DNA from: Stramonita haemastoma | Taxonomy: Eukaryota > Mollusca > Gastropoda > Neogastropoda > Muricidae | Assembly (NCBI GenBank): GCA_030674155.1 | Contig: CM060327.1 | Location: 14,518,623-14,582,622, forward strand | DNA length: 64,000 nt | Direction of reading: 5' to 3' | Part shown: positions 35,401 to 42,190 of the stretch, piece by piece | Position numbering within the stretch: the stretch's first letter is position 1 | Layout of the letters: every line of letters starts with the position of its first letter | Notes under the pieces: generated by a model | What the model saw: only the letters and a program-made list of their open reading frames with translations | Databases searched by the model: none | What the model was told of the DNA's origin: nothing | Program-made: the position numbers and the translations under genes

Positions 35401-37910
35401 AGAGGGTTAAAGTCTCATCTGAAGGACTTTTGGGGAGAGTGGAGTCAGCACTGTGTGTGTGTATGTGTGTGCTTGGTGTGTGTATGTGTGTGTGTGTACA
35501 CATGTGCCTGTGGTGCGTGTCTGTGTGTATGCACAGGGGTCAGAGTCAGACACTGTAGTATACTTTGTGGGGGAATCCAAAGTGCAAATATTATTTGGTA
35601 AAAAGTAATCAGAATGCTTTTTTTATTTTTATTTATTTTCTTTCTGTCTTTATTCTTTTATATCAAGGATAATGTGTGTCTGTGTGTGTGTGTCTACAGG
35701 GTTCAGAGTCAGACACAGTGGTGTACTTTGTGGGGGAATCCAAAGTGCAGAACTGGAAGCACGTGTACACGGCAGTGACTCGTGGCCGCAAGTCTGTCAT
35801 CATGGTGGGCAAGGAAAGCGAACTGCGTCAGTCTGTGTGTCGTGCTGACAGACCCCGCCGGTCACGCTTACCTCGCCGTCTGCACAACAGGATGAAGGAC
35901 TTGCCTTTTCAGGTAACTTACTTTAACGCTTTGTCGGTTTGTGGGGGTTGTTGTTTGGTTGTTGGTTGGTTGGTTGGTTTTGTTTTTTGTTTTTTGCTGG
36001 GGGTTTTGTTTTTTGTTGTTGTTTTTTGTTGGGTTTTTTTTGGGGGGGGGGGGTCTTTTCTGTTTGTACAGAAAAAATGACAAAATTTGCCAGAATTTTT
36101 CTTTTTTATGTTGGGTTTGGGTTTTTTGGGGGGCAGGGGTTGTTGTTGAAAGCTCTCTTTGAAGATGATCAGTACTTGTGAAAATTTCTGCAGTGTGTGG
36201 TGCGTGTTGGTAACATGGGCAGCAGTGTGTTGTGTGATGTGGTGTGTGACTGTAACATAGGTAGCAGTGTGCTGTGTTTAACAGTGCATGGTGTGTGATG
36301 GTAGCATAGGCAGCAGCGTGCTGTGATATGTGGTGGTGATGGTAACAAAGGCAGCAGTGTGTTGTGTACAGTATGTGGTGTGTGATGGTAACATAGGCAG
36401 CAGTGTGCTGTGTTTAACAGTATGTGTGTGTGTGTAACATAGGCAGCAGTGTGCTGTGTTGTGGTGTGTGATGGTAACATAGGCAGCAGTTTGCTGTGTT
36501 TAATGTGTGTGTGATGGTAACATAGCAGCAGTGTGCTGTGTTTAACTTGTGATGGTAACATAGCAGCATGTGTGTGTTACACTAACATAGCAGCAGTGTG
36601 CTGTGTATTGCATGTGTGATGGTAACATAGGCAGCAGTGTGCTGTGTTATGTGGTGTGTGATGTAACATAGGCAGCAGTGTGCTGTGTTTAACAGTGTGT
36701 GTGTGGTAACATAGGCAGCAGTGTGCTGTGTTTAACAGTGTGTGATGGTAACATAGGCAGCAGTGTGCTGTGTTTAACAGTGTGTGACTAACATAGGCAG
36801 CAGTGTGCTGTGTTTAACAGTGTGTGATGGTAACATAGGCAGCAGTGTGCTGTGTTTAACAGTTTGTGACACTAACATAGGCAGCAGTGTGCTGTGTTTA
36901 ACAGTGTGTGATGGTAACATAGGCAGCAGTGTGCTGTGTTTAACAGTGTGTGATAACATAGGCAGCAGTGTGCTGTGTTTAACAGTGTGTGATGGTAACT
37001 AGGCAGAAGTGTGCTGTGTTTAACAGTTTGTGAAGTAACATAGGCAGCAGTGTGCTGTGTTTAGTTATAAAAACAGTCTCAGTGTGTGACACTAACATAG
37101 GCAGCAGTGTGCTGTGTTTGACAGTGTGTGATGGTAACATAGGCAGCAGTGTGCTGTGTTTAACAGTTTGTGACACTAACATAGGCAGCAGTGTGCTGTG
37201 TTTTAACAGTGTGTGACACTAACATAGGCAGCATGAGTGTGCTGTGTTTGACAGTTGTGTGATGGTAACATAGGCATCAGTGTGCTGTGTTTAACAGTTT
37301 GTGACACTAACGTAGGCAGCAGTGTGCTGTGTTTAACAGTGTGTGACACTAACATAAACAGCAGTGTGCCGTGTCTAACACTATGTGGTGTCTGTGTCCA
37401 CAGGATCTCCACGCCATGATGCGCACCATCAACGAACAAGCCAAGGCGGCCGTGCACCCCCCCACCCCTCACCCCCCCACACAAGCTTCCTCCCTCCCTC
37501 CTGATCCAAAAACACCCCACCCGGACACCCCCGCCCCTCCACACACCGCTCCGAACCCGCAGGCCATCGACCCTTTCCCCGACAGTGACGACAGCTGGGT
37601 CAGAGACATGTCGCCCGTGTGGTCTGCCGATTACGTCGCCTCCAAGACGCCTGAGATGACAGGAGCTGGAGCATACAGGACAGACCTCCTCCAGGATTCT
37701 CCAGACCTGTATTGGGATGAGGAGGAGGAGGACTGGGACCTGTCTCCTGTGGGCAAGGCAGCAGCAGGGGAGCAGGGAGGAGAGGGGTCTGCCGGCAAGA
37801 GGCAGCAGCAGCAGGGGCAGATGGTTCGGGGCACTCCCAAGAGACTGTGTACCGACGTGGACCCCATCGACAGCATTGTCAGCCCCGTGAGGAGGACGCT
37901 CAACTTCTGA
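20019..37910 (+). CDS. HELB: DNA helicase B, 12-exon gene (whole span)
   Basis: HELB is a nuclear superfamily 1B 5'-3' DNA helicase that binds RPA, relieves replication stress and limits end resection. The twelve exons total about 3,940 coding bases (about 1,310 codons), somewhat longer than human HELB (about 1,090). Motifs occur in order: Walker A SGKGGCGKTT (exon 6), LLTAPTGKAAKLLG (motif Ia), VLIVDECSLVS (Walker B) and LLGDVRQLPSIEAGN (motif III), all in exon 7. NHRAESELIV (exon 7), RIRHAWARTIHTYQ with GSESDTVVYFVG (motif V, exons 10-11) and HVYTAVTRGR (motif VI, exon 11) follow. Splice phases agree at nearly all junctions. Frame breaks in exons 6 and 9 and a phase problem at the exon 4/5 junction are described in their entries. 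Homopolymer undercalling is the likeliest cause. Confidence 0.9.
20215..22034 (+). other. HELB intron 1
   Basis: It contains CA/CT microsatellites (20296-20375), the second copy of the GTTGCCATGGAAAC dispersed repeat (20612-20940) and otherwise AT-rich sequence without further exons that I can see. Confidence 0.7.
20612..20940 (+). repeat. Dispersed repeat carrying GTTGCCATGGAAAC, copy 2
   Basis: It aligns with 1-345. Conserved blocks are TTTGTTTACAAGC, GGCATCACTTGTAAA, GTTGCCATGGAAACAATTCA, then CCAAAACTAAATGTTTC and CCTTTTATTTA. The palindromic core (20758-20771) is identical in both copies, whereas flanks have diverged. Confidence 0.65.
22035..22296 (+). CDS. HELB: HELB exon 2
   Basis: The acceptor TTCAACAG completes a GTG codon with the last base of exon 1. 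The frame includes CFGRFVLLDPWWELTVTFG, matching the GRF...WWRV pattern in the HELB N-terminal domain. The donor GTAGGA at 22297 leaves phase 2. Confidence 0.85.
22748..22858 (+). repeat. Dispersed repeat family B, copy 2
   Basis: CCTCAGCTAGAGCTCCAATA through GCATTCCAACTTTGGGGATG aligns with the copies at 18935 and 25386. It is more diverged and contains an internal GT tract. Confidence 0.55.
22997..23355. repeat. GT, TA, GTAT and poly-T tracts in HELB intron 2
   Basis: (GT)n at 22999-23062, (TA)n at about 23200-23253, (GTAT)n at 23256-23292, (TA)n, then a T run of about 37 at 23314-23350. The last tract lies about 60 bases before the exon 3 acceptor. Confidence 0.9.
23411..23520 (+). CDS. 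HELB: HELB exon 3
   Basis: The acceptor TTTTTTACAG is in phase 2 with exon 2; the donor is GTATAC (phase 1). It encodes KRQGGKKLLFEDIDPMLYQF and then TQAHPETKQVIMQTKQQ. The position agrees with the N-terminal HELB region, although this part of the family is poorly conserved. Confidence 0.8.
23583..23735 (+). repeat. SINE (family A) fragment, 5'-truncated
   Basis: It begins GGCCATTGTGTGCCAGTGG and ends CATTATCCTTGATATAAAAG plus (AATA)n. It matches the reverse complement of 51236-51380, so this copy lies in sense orientation on the plus strand and lacks the tRNA-like head. It carries a T/A-rich insertion near 23660. Confidence 0.8.
23879..24020 (+). repeat. Dispersed repeat family C, copy 1
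   Basis: TTTTAAGTCTTTCTGGAAAA through GGGATAGAAAAGAGGAAATT to CCGAAGATGGGGATGCTA aligns with 29905-30063 and, in its 3' half, with 30815-30900. The three copies lie in three HELB introns in the same orientation. Confidence 0.7.
24030..24766 (+). repeat. Minisatellite, ~24-26 bp unit, abutting exon 4 of HELB
   Basis: The unit TGTGTTACAGATACTCAGTG (plus ATTG) is repeated about 28 times. Each unit contains GTTACAG|ATAC. The real acceptor reads GTTCCAG|ATACCCTG, so the repeat unit resembles the exon 4 splice junction itself, and some late units read ATACCCAGTG. The array ends directly at the exon. Confidence 0.9.
24770..24938 (+). CDS. HELB: HELB exon 4
   Basis: It follows GTTCCAG and ends at a perfect CG|GTAAGT donor in phase 2. 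It encodes DTLQGVLRGLRHPALLQFLC and then RLFPLSFLSCLVTPVQETL, which matches the HELB region of short Leu/Pro-rich helices before the winged-helix-like part. Its exit phase does not fit the canonical exon 5 acceptor (see exon 5). Confidence 0.85.
25386..25491 (+). repeat. Dispersed repeat family B, copy 3, ending in a possible acceptor
   Basis: GGTTAGAACTCTTGAGGTTT, then GCCAATGATGAGAATTTCCG to CCACATTCCGACTTCGGGGA aligns with the copies at 18935 and 22748. It ends AACCTCTAG at 25491, an AG that would restore phase with exon 4. Confidence 0.6.
25520..25923 (+). CDS. HELB: HELB exon 5 (start ambiguous)
   Basis: It encodes MTLRFKVFNVEANYKAFEIC, then DASRYSHTYISFSDL and NVFLYHNWRAEEDIASGLRE, matching the HELB domain before the helicase core. 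It ends CCAG|GTGTGT in phase 2. The best acceptor is TCTCTTTCGCAG at 25519, but that requires entry phase 0 while exon 4 leaves phase 2. An AG at 25490-25491, at the end of family B copy 3, is phase-compatible and would add about nine residues (YIIMISLSQ). Either a one-base assembly error or use of the repeat-derived acceptor explains this. Confidence 0.85.
26086..26300 (-). repeat. SINE family A, partial copy
   Basis: It matches 51250-51440 in the same orientation (SINE antisense on the plus strand): GGATAATAGAATAAGCACTC, TACATCCAGTCCCCGTGTG, then CAATGGCCTACTCTTCC and TTTAACGTGTG. The tRNA-like head is missing. Confidence 0.8.
26571..26632. repeat. GT microsatellite interrupted by a transposon
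   Basis: A (GT)n of about 60 bases stops at 26632 and resumes at 27587. The intervening DNA has matching terminal inverted repeats, so one microsatellite was split by an insertion. Confidence 0.9.
26633..27586. mobile_element. CAGGGTTC-ended non-autonomous DNA transposon, 954 bp
   Basis: The left end is CAGGGTTCGCG and the right end is the inverse of CAGGGTTCACG. Both flanks are the same GT microsatellite, so a target duplication exists but cannot be sized. There is no transposase frame. A family A SINE fragment (about 27087-27243) is nested inside. The termini resemble those of hAT-type elements; superfamily assignment is tentative. Confidence 0.7.
27087..27243 (+). repeat. SINE family A fragment nested in the transposon
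   Basis: TAAGAGCAGGCCATTGTGTG through ACGGGGACTGGATGTAAAAA to CCATTATCCTTGATATAAAA and an A-rich tail. It is in sense orientation, 5'-truncated, and lies fully inside 26633-27586. Confidence 0.8.
27682..27830 (+). CDS. HELB: HELB exon 6 (Walker A) with a one-base frame break
   Basis: The acceptor CCCTTTTGCAG gives a phase matching exon 5 and the frame EDLNRLRGDGDQWLAAQKVG. The Walker A motif SPICIMSGKGGCGKTTVV is in another frame of the same exon. The exit at AGTAG|GTGTGC matches exon 7 only in that second frame. One extra G in the GGGGG run at 27739-27743 would join the two halves. No splice signal can explain the change over so few bases. Confidence 0.85.
28381..29366 (+). CDS. HELB: HELB exon 7 (helicase core)
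   Basis: The acceptor GGGTTGCAG at 28380 is in phase 2; the donor CCTG|GTATGG is in phase 1. It carries an acidic linker, then LLTAPTGKAAKLLGHKARME, CTLHRVIYSYRAF, a charged insert (about 28830-28990), VLIVDECSLVSLRTFATLLN, IVLLGDVRQLPSIEAGNF and VELRTNHRAESELIVSNATR. The Walker B box reads DECS. The 986-base exon is much larger than the others, and the KKARMEDARNKKGQ to KENPNGTETVDG insert is not obvious in vertebrate HELB. Confidence 0.93.
29367..29715. repeat. GT- and G-rich low-complexity block in HELB intron 7
   Basis: Mixed GTGTGT, GGGGG and GAGAGA tracts follow the donor directly. Apparent frames are compositional. Runs of G (29406-29423, 29531-29542) might form G-quadruplexes. Confidence 0.8.
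29905..30063 (+). repeat. Dispersed repeat family C, copy 2
   Basis: TTTTTAAGTCTTTCTGGAAA through CACAGGGATAGAAAAGAAGG to CAGAAGGTAGGGATGCTA aligns with 23879-24020. Confidence 0.75.
30200..30284 (+). CDS. HELB: HELB exon 8
   Basis: An 85-base exon between TGGTTTCAG and GAAG|GTAAGT. It reads ERDAAVRGLLFNRPELLSQE and then TSQFVSFRR, the conserved QF(I/V)xFRR strand of HELB continued in exon 9. Phases agree on both sides. Confidence 0.9.
30815..30900 (+). repeat. Dispersed repeat family C, copy 3 (partial)
   Basis: GGAGAGGAATTCCTAGCACA then GAATGTTCAGAAGGTAGGGG matches the 3' half of the copies at 23879 and 29905. Confidence 0.6.
31077..31674. mobile_element. MITE-like element with ~30-bp imperfect inverted ends
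   Basis: The left end GTTATTACCGTAAAATCC, TAGCTACACCC is matched in inverse at the right end (GTTATTACCATAAAATCCCT on the minus strand, ending near 31673). Internal copies of GTGGGCGTTTGCTAGG occur near 31142 and 31571. No transposase frame is present. The superfamily is not identified and no clear target duplication is seen. Confidence 0.6.
31734..32434 (+). CDS. HELB: HELB exon 9 with several frame breaks
   Basis: It starts after GTTTGCAG with VDCDAINELCCKHYNQHR and FRVGDKICFRKNGQV and ends NGLVRLCNGEVFFIMD|GTGAGT. Both ends are typical HELB, but in different frames. Protein-like pieces appear in turn in three frames: to about 31973; DNMDVTALWN (about 31999-32028); TSNDDNEDGGEKRHRQNF onward (from about 32032); GDIGAEDSVAGSAGPSQ (about 32265-32320); then the end. 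Missing bases in AAAA (31974-31977), TTTT (32025-32028) and GGGG (about 32377-32380) would explain three of the shifts. A phase-compatible intron (32024-32315, GTTTTG...CTCAG) is an alternative. Confidence 0.8.
32486..32710. repeat. Tandem pair of a ~95-bp dispersed segment
   Basis: GAATAAATTATCTTTATTTT through TCAAGGGTTACAGATAAGCA to TTTTTTTTTCATC.GGCCC occurs at about 32497-32565 and again at about 32626-32695, each preceded by (GA)n. It resembles the A/T-rich tail of a dispersed element. Confidence 0.75.
32795..32890 (+). repeat. tRNA-like SINE head
   Basis: TGGCGCAGTGG at 32808-32818 fits a pol III A box and GGTTCAAATTCC at 32852-32863 a B box, 33 bases apart. No clean cloverleaf or acceptor stem is visible, so a tRNA-derived SINE remnant is more likely than a tRNA gene. 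It sits about 50 bases before HELB exon 10. Confidence 0.65.
32940..33098 (+). CDS. HELB: HELB exon 10
   Basis: It lies between TTTTTTCAG and CCAG|GTAATG, phase 0 at both ends. It encodes DVREMDENGKESRYLTLSD and ECRIRHAWARTIHTYQ; the last segment is the first part of helicase motif V. Confidence 0.93.
33380..33682. repeat. GT-rich low-complexity block
   Basis: Irregular (GT)n with GCATGC and GGTGT interruptions. Open frames on both strands are compositional. Confidence 0.85.
33695..33923 (-). repeat. SINE family A, left part, split by a piggyBac element
   Basis: ATTCTTTTATATCGAGGATA through CATCCGGTCCCCGTGTGT to CGCACACGGGGCCTCGGTTT matches 51246-51440. The match stops exactly at TTAA (33920-33923) and resumes after TTAA at 35407-35410. 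Confidence 0.9.
33920..35410 (-). mobile_element. piggyBac relic with TTAA target duplication
   Basis: The element (33924-35406, 1,483 bp) has inverted ends CCCTCTTCCATT / CCCTCTCCCATT and is flanked by TTAA on both sides. On the minus strand the start at 35129 gives an acidic N-terminus (MAAKHEDEMWEDFPEDEIDE). After a frame change, residues typical of the piggyBac transposase N-terminal region follow (PEEIRAYLSILIMMGINRLP, SWISTVMPKTRFLKLNQYFH, DPLYKIRPFLND). The frame ends at 34446, and the catalytic aspartate core is missing, so this copy is internally deleted and non-autonomous. Confidence 0.9.
34446..35129 (-). pseudogene. Truncated piggyBac transposase
   Basis: Two frames (35129-34764 and 34733-34446) together cover only the N-terminal part of a piggyBac transposase (DDE_Tnp_1_7 type). 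A frameshift near 34750-34800 separates them. A stop follows FLNDIKA and no DDD catalytic residues are left. It cannot encode an active enzyme. Confidence 0.85.
35407..35450 (-). repeat. SINE family A, right part of the split copy
   Basis: TTAAAGTCTCATCTGAAGGA then CTTTTGGGGAGAGTGGAGTC continues the alignment to 51438-51475 directly after the piggyBac element. The remaining tRNA-like head is absent, and GT-rich DNA follows. Confidence 0.9.
35537..35607 (+). pseudogene. Partial duplicate of HELB exon 11
   Basis: After ATGCACAG, 51 bases repeat the first 17 codons of exon 11 (GSESDTVVYFVGESKVQ). Five bases differ, all at third codon positions and all synonymous. The match then ends and the frame reads ILFGKK before a TAA stop. 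A GTAAAA follows at 35598 and could act as a weak donor. If included, it would truncate the helicase. Confidence 0.8.
35625..35680 (-). repeat. SINE family A end fragment
   Basis: TATTCTTTTATATCAAGGAT then AATG matches the end of the family at 51244-51265 and is followed by (GT)n leading into the exon 11 acceptor. Confidence 0.6.
35700..35912 (+). CDS. HELB: HELB exon 11
   Basis: It lies between TGTCTACAG and TCAG|GTAACT, phase 0 at both ends. It completes motif V (GSESDTVVYFVGESK) and carries motif VI (KHVYTAVTRGRKSVIMVGKE), then the basic RADRPRRSRLPRRLHNRMKD segment. Confidence 0.94.
36185..37392. repeat. Minisatellite, ~37-42 bp unit, before HELB exon 12
   Basis: About 29 copies of ACATAGGCAGCAGTGTGCTG, TGTTTAACAGT, GTGTGATGGTA with length variation. 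Open frames on either strand (for example 36959-36774 minus) just repeat the unit. The array ends 11 bases before the exon 12 acceptor. Confidence 0.92.
37404..37910 (+). CDS. HELB: HELB exon 12 and stop codon
   Basis: The acceptor GTGTCCACAG is phase 0; the stop is TGA 37908-37910. It encodes a proline-rich, then acidic tail with DPFPDSDDSWVRDMSPVWSA, SPDLYWDEEEEDWDLSPVG and a C-terminal GTPKRLCTDVDPIDSIVSPV. Several SP/TP sites and a basic-acidic pattern recall the regulated C-terminus of vertebrate HELB, which contains cyclin-dependent kinase sites. The similarity is compositional, not residue-level. Confidence 0.88.
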   Translation, partial: DLHAMMRTINEQAKAAVHPPTPHPPTQASSLPPDPKTPHPDTPAPPHTAPNPQAIDPFPDSDDSWVRDMSPVWSADYVASKTPEMTGAGAYRTDLLQDSPDLYWDEEEEDWDLSPVGKAAAGEQGGEGSAGKRQQQQGQMVRGTPKRLCTDVDPIDSIVSPVRRTLNF

Positions 37911-37999
37911 GTTGTGGAAGTTGTGGCGTGGTTTGGTGTGTTGTGTGTGTAGGAAGAGAAGAATGTGGAGTAGCATTGTGGTTTTAAAGTTGTCAAGAC

Positions 38000-38180
38000 C
38001 TGTCTGTCGCCCTGGTGCCAGATTCTGAGGGTTCGGGTTCAAGTCATCATAGAAGTGTCTTTTCTAGGGGATTTTTTCCCTGTGAGCGGTTGAAGCAAAC
38101 TTTTTGTTTCTGTCTCGTTTCCTCTGCAAGTTTACATGGGATTAAAAGCAAACTATAGTTCCATGTGCAAGTGCAAATAT
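38000..38180 (+). repeat. tRNA-derived SINE remnant
   Basis: GGGTTCGGGTTCAAGTCATC holds a B-box-like core (38031-38045). Then come GGGGATTTTTTCCC and GGGATTAAAAGCAAACTATA, GTTCCATGTGCAAG. The latter aligns with GATGAGACTAGTAAACCAAG, TTCCCATGTACAAG of the SINE at 41998-42190. Confidence 0.55.
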
Positions 38181-39147
38181 GATGTCTGACCGAAGTGTTG
38201 AAAATCCACCCATCTTTCATAAAGTAGACTAGCTGTGACTGGTAACGTAGATGTACCCAGCATGCCATCTGTGTTTGAAGGGGGATGGGCTCCACCAGGT
38301 TCGGTGTGTCCAGGACTTGGGTGAAGTGAGATACCTAACCGACACTAATGACTGCCAGACTCTCACCCCACGCTCTGTATCGCGCTGCTTCACGAGCCGC
38401 TGCGGGTGGTAGCCTACTACGGTGTGTTCATCTATGGCCTCACTGTGCCCACAGAAAAAAATGCTCAGCAAAAAAAACCTAGTTAGTCTGCATGCAGACA
38501 TGTTCAATTTCTTCTCTATATTTTTTGTTTGTTTATTATAAATATGTGGTTTTTTAGAGAGAGTTAAAAATGACTGATTTTTGTTATTGTGTTTCTGCCT
38601 GTCGCTCTCCTGTTCATCTTCGTGTGTTTTGACTGCTCTCACATCAACCAGTGTCAAAGAAAGTATATGGTGTTTGGTGTAAAAGAAAGCTTGTTTAAAG
38701 CTGATTATAAAGAAAGCTTTGTCTTCTTTTGAACGATTCATTGTACAAAACGATGTGTGAAAGAAACCATGGTAATTTACATCTGAACACGGCTATAGCG
38801 CAAGCCTGTAGTGCCGCCTTTCCTTTCTGCATCGTTTATTTATATCCATGCCCTGCCAGCTGCGGGTCATGAACTTTGACTGGGGAACTAAAGAAACTGA
38901 AATGAGAAGCCGTGGTTGAAGTATTACCACCATCTAAAATTGTTAGCATTATATAGCTGGTTTGACAGACCCAAGATGTAGGGACAAATGATGAAGAACA
39001 GAGGTTACAGACCTGTGATATGGAATTGTACAGACAATTGTTTTTTAATTATGGTAGAAAAGAGCGTGTATGGAATATTTTCACAATTTGAGTGTGCATT
39101 GGATAAATGAGATTGATACATGTAATTTTATATGTTGATTTGATAAT

Positions 39148-39153
39148 AATAAA
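39148..39153 (+). terminator. HELB polyadenylation signal
   Basis: AATAAA within GATAATAATAAATTGTTACT is followed by a TTTTTGTTTTGTTTTTTG element. It is the first good signal downstream of the HELB stop codon. Confidence 0.55.
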
Positions 39154-39160
39154 TTGTTAC

Positions 39161-40200
39161 TGTTTTTGTTTTGTTTTTTGTTTTGTTTTGCAGAGGGAAC
39201 AGTTCTGATATGCCCTTTGTGGTTGTTGGGGCCTTATAATCAACATGAACCTGTGATGTAAATTAGAGCTTGACTATGATGTACTGACATTTCACATTGT
39301 TTTGATGATTTGTTGCTGCTGCAAGTCTCTCCCCCCCTCCCTTTTTTTTTTAATCCTCTAAAAAGAGGGTGTCATATTACCAGGATTCATTTTGAATAAC
39401 GTCAAGTAAACCAAATTATTCTAGTTAATTAAAGTGGTCGTTATTGCAAATCAGTATTACAGAGTGAGATATATCCACAGAGTGATACATATTCACAATT
39501 GGCTGTGATAATTGTGACAGTAGTTTAATGAGCATTGGTGAATAGGTTTTTGCATGTATTATGGCTTGTACATTTGCAACATGTGTGCATGCACGCAAAG
39601 TAGCAGTGCTTGTCTTGGCTTACTAGTAATTTTTTCAGTTCTTTCACACATGAAGATCTAATCCAAGTTGAGGTCAGTTGTTCACTGTTTGTATTGTATT
39701 GGTACAGGCAGTTAGTCATATATTTAACAGTTGACTCTGATCTCCCTGCCTTTTCTCTCTCCTTCTTTTAGGAAATCATTTCAGTTTGTTCTGAATTGAA
39801 AAGTCTGCTGTGTATGTATACTAATACTCTAGCTATAAAAAAAAATCAGGAGTTAGCTCTACTGGTTTGAATGAGTTTGTAGTGGGGATGGGGCAGATGC
39901 CTTTGGTTTCTTGTAGACTATCTTGAGAATTGTGCAACAGTTATTGGCTTGGATAGGGCCTCTGATTCTGCTGGCATTTTGGACTTCCATTTATTGCTGT
40001 TTTACTTCTTTTTTTTTATAACAGTATTTCCATGTATTGCCGATTTGTTTTGTTTTTTTAAACAGCTGTTTTGAATGAAATTTATGCTGCAAATCATGTC
40101 GTTAGTTGCTGTAGTATGGCATCACTGCCCACCCATGACGGCTTTTTGTCACAGAATGTACATACTACAGCTGGTAAATCAAATGCTGTTAAATTGTAAA
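39161..40200. other. AT-rich stretch between HELB and ARID1
   Basis: No gene or recognisable element. It may hold alternative 3' ends of HELB. Confidence 0.4.
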
Positions 40201-40204
40201 TTGA

Positions 40205-41412
40205 TGTGAGCTGTCAGTAGGCTTCGTGTGAGTGACACACTGATGTGTAGCAGCCAGTAGGCTTCAGTGTAACACATTGATGTGTACTGCAAAAAGACTT
40301 TGGTGTCAGTGGTACATTGATGTGTACTGTCAGCAGACTTGTCAGTGACACATTGATGTGTACTGCCAATAGGCTTTGGTGTCAGTGGTACATTGATGTG
40401 TACTGTCAGTAGACTTCAGTGTCAGTGACACATTGATGTGTACTGTCAGTAGACTTCAGTGTCAGTGATACATTGATGTGTACTGTCAGTAGACTTCAGT
40501 GTCAGTGGTACATCGATGTGTACTGTCAGTAGACTTCAGTGTCAGTGGTACATCGATGTGTACTGTCAGTAGACTTCAGTGTCAGTGATACATTGATGTG
40601 TACTGCCAGTAGACTTCATGTCAGTGGTACATTGATGTGTAGTGTCAGTAGACTTCAGTGTCAGTGGTACATTGATGTGTAGTGTCAGACTTCAGTGTCA
40701 GTGATACATTGATGTGTATGCAGTAGACTTCAGTGTCAGTGATACATTGATGTGAGTGTCAGTAGACTTCAGTGTCAGTGGTACATTGAGTGTAGTTCTC
40801 AGACTTCAGTGTCAGTGGTACTTGATGTGTAGTGTCAGTAGACTCAGTTCAGGTAATGATGTTCAGTGACTTCATGTCAGTGTACTGTGTGAGTTCAGTG
40901 ACTTCAGTGTCAGTGGTACATTGATGTGTAGTGTCAAAACTTTAGTGTCAGTGGTACGTTGATGTGTAGTGCCAGACTTTAGTGTCAGTGATTCATTGAT
41001 GTGTACTGTCAGTAGACTTCAGTGTCAGTGGTACATTGATGTGTAGTGTCAGACTTCAGTATCAGTGGTACATTGATGTGTAGTGTCAGAGATACATTGA
41101 TGTGTACTGTCAGTAGACTTGTCAATGGTACATTGATGTGTACTGTCAGTAGACTTCAGTGTCAGTGATACATGGATGTGTACTGTCAGACAACAGTGTC
41201 AGTGATACATGGATGTGTACTGTCAGTAGGCTTCAGTGTCAGTGACACATTGATGTGTACTGTCAGTAGACTTCAGTGTCAGTAGACTTCCTTGTCAGCT
41301 GACACATTGATGTGTAGTGTCCATAGACTTCCTTGTCAGTGACCATGATGGATGTCATAATTCATTCAGTGACATTGATGTGTATTGCCAGTAGACTTCA
41401 GTGTCAGTAATA
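40205..41412. repeat. Minisatellite, ~40 bp unit, ~28 copies
   Basis: The unit is AGTAGACTTCAGTGTCAGTG, GTACATTGATGTGTACTGTC. Copies in 40800-40920 are shortened and irregular. It is the only minisatellite here that lies between the two convergent genes, and it might fall in a 3' UTR. Confidence 0.92.
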
Positions 41413-41997
41413 TTAGCCAACTGACAACTGCAGTCCATGCTCTTCTTGTTTCCATAGGACAAACAGAAAAATGAATGAGCTTAGTGTGAGTGCCAATAAT
41501 ACTGCAGAGCATGCCTTTTTACACTCTGATGAGATGCTGATCAAAAATAAATCTGATTGAATGGACAATAAAGCAGGGGTGTTTGATGAGCACATTGGGT
41601 GGTTTATTTTTTAGATATTTTTTACAGTCTGGTGTCTTTGTAGAAAAAAGATCTTTTTAGAATGTTCAAAGACACATTTGAACACGCCATCTCACACAAG
41701 GGCTTACTACATGACCATTTCGAAGTGTGATGCGATGTGCGACTGGGTATTATGAACAGTTTGAATTGGTCACATGATACGATTTCATAGTCATTTAAAA
41801 GATAAGATTTTTTTTTTAACAAAAAAAGAGGGAGGGAGAGTGGGGCTATTTACTCTATTCATTTTGTGCTACAGCTTTAGTATGCCAAGTTTACTGGGGG
41901 CTTATTCTGTCCTCACCATCTGATTTTACTTTAAATGTCATGTGTTGATCTAATACTGCCATTTGATATCATGTGTTAATACTACTGTGTGCCTTAC

Positions 41998-42190
41998 TCC
42001 CAGCCTAAAGGTTAGAGCACTGCACTCATGATTAGATAGCACAGGATAGAGTCCCAACCCAGATGCCCATTCAAGGGATTTTCCCTGGACTTGACATCAG
42101 GACTGACTCCACACCCCTGAAAGTCCTTAAGATGAGACTAGTAAACCAAGTTCCCATGTACAAGCAAAACATCTCGCACTCACGTCACAA
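41998..42190 (+). repeat. tRNA-derived SINE with conserved molluscan body
   Basis: The head AGGTTAGAGCACTGCACTCA and GGATAGAGTCCC suggest a tRNA origin. The body AAGATGAGACTAGTAAACCA, AGTTCCCATGT matches a GATGAGAC.ATAAACC.AGGTCCC block that I know from SINEs of snail genomes. Confidence 0.65.

Larger units (their letters stand above)
37911..39160 (+). other. HELB 3' UTR
   Basis: Sequence after the stop includes a SINE (38000-38180) and leads to AATAAA at 39148-39153, followed by a T/GT-rich stretch. This makes a plausible 1.25-kb 3' UTR. Confidence 0.55.

Noticed and set aside
36169..37182. Minus-strand repetitive frames encoding a periodic peptide
   Set aside because: They are translations of the minisatellite unit. 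The unit length varies and breaks the frame repeatedly.
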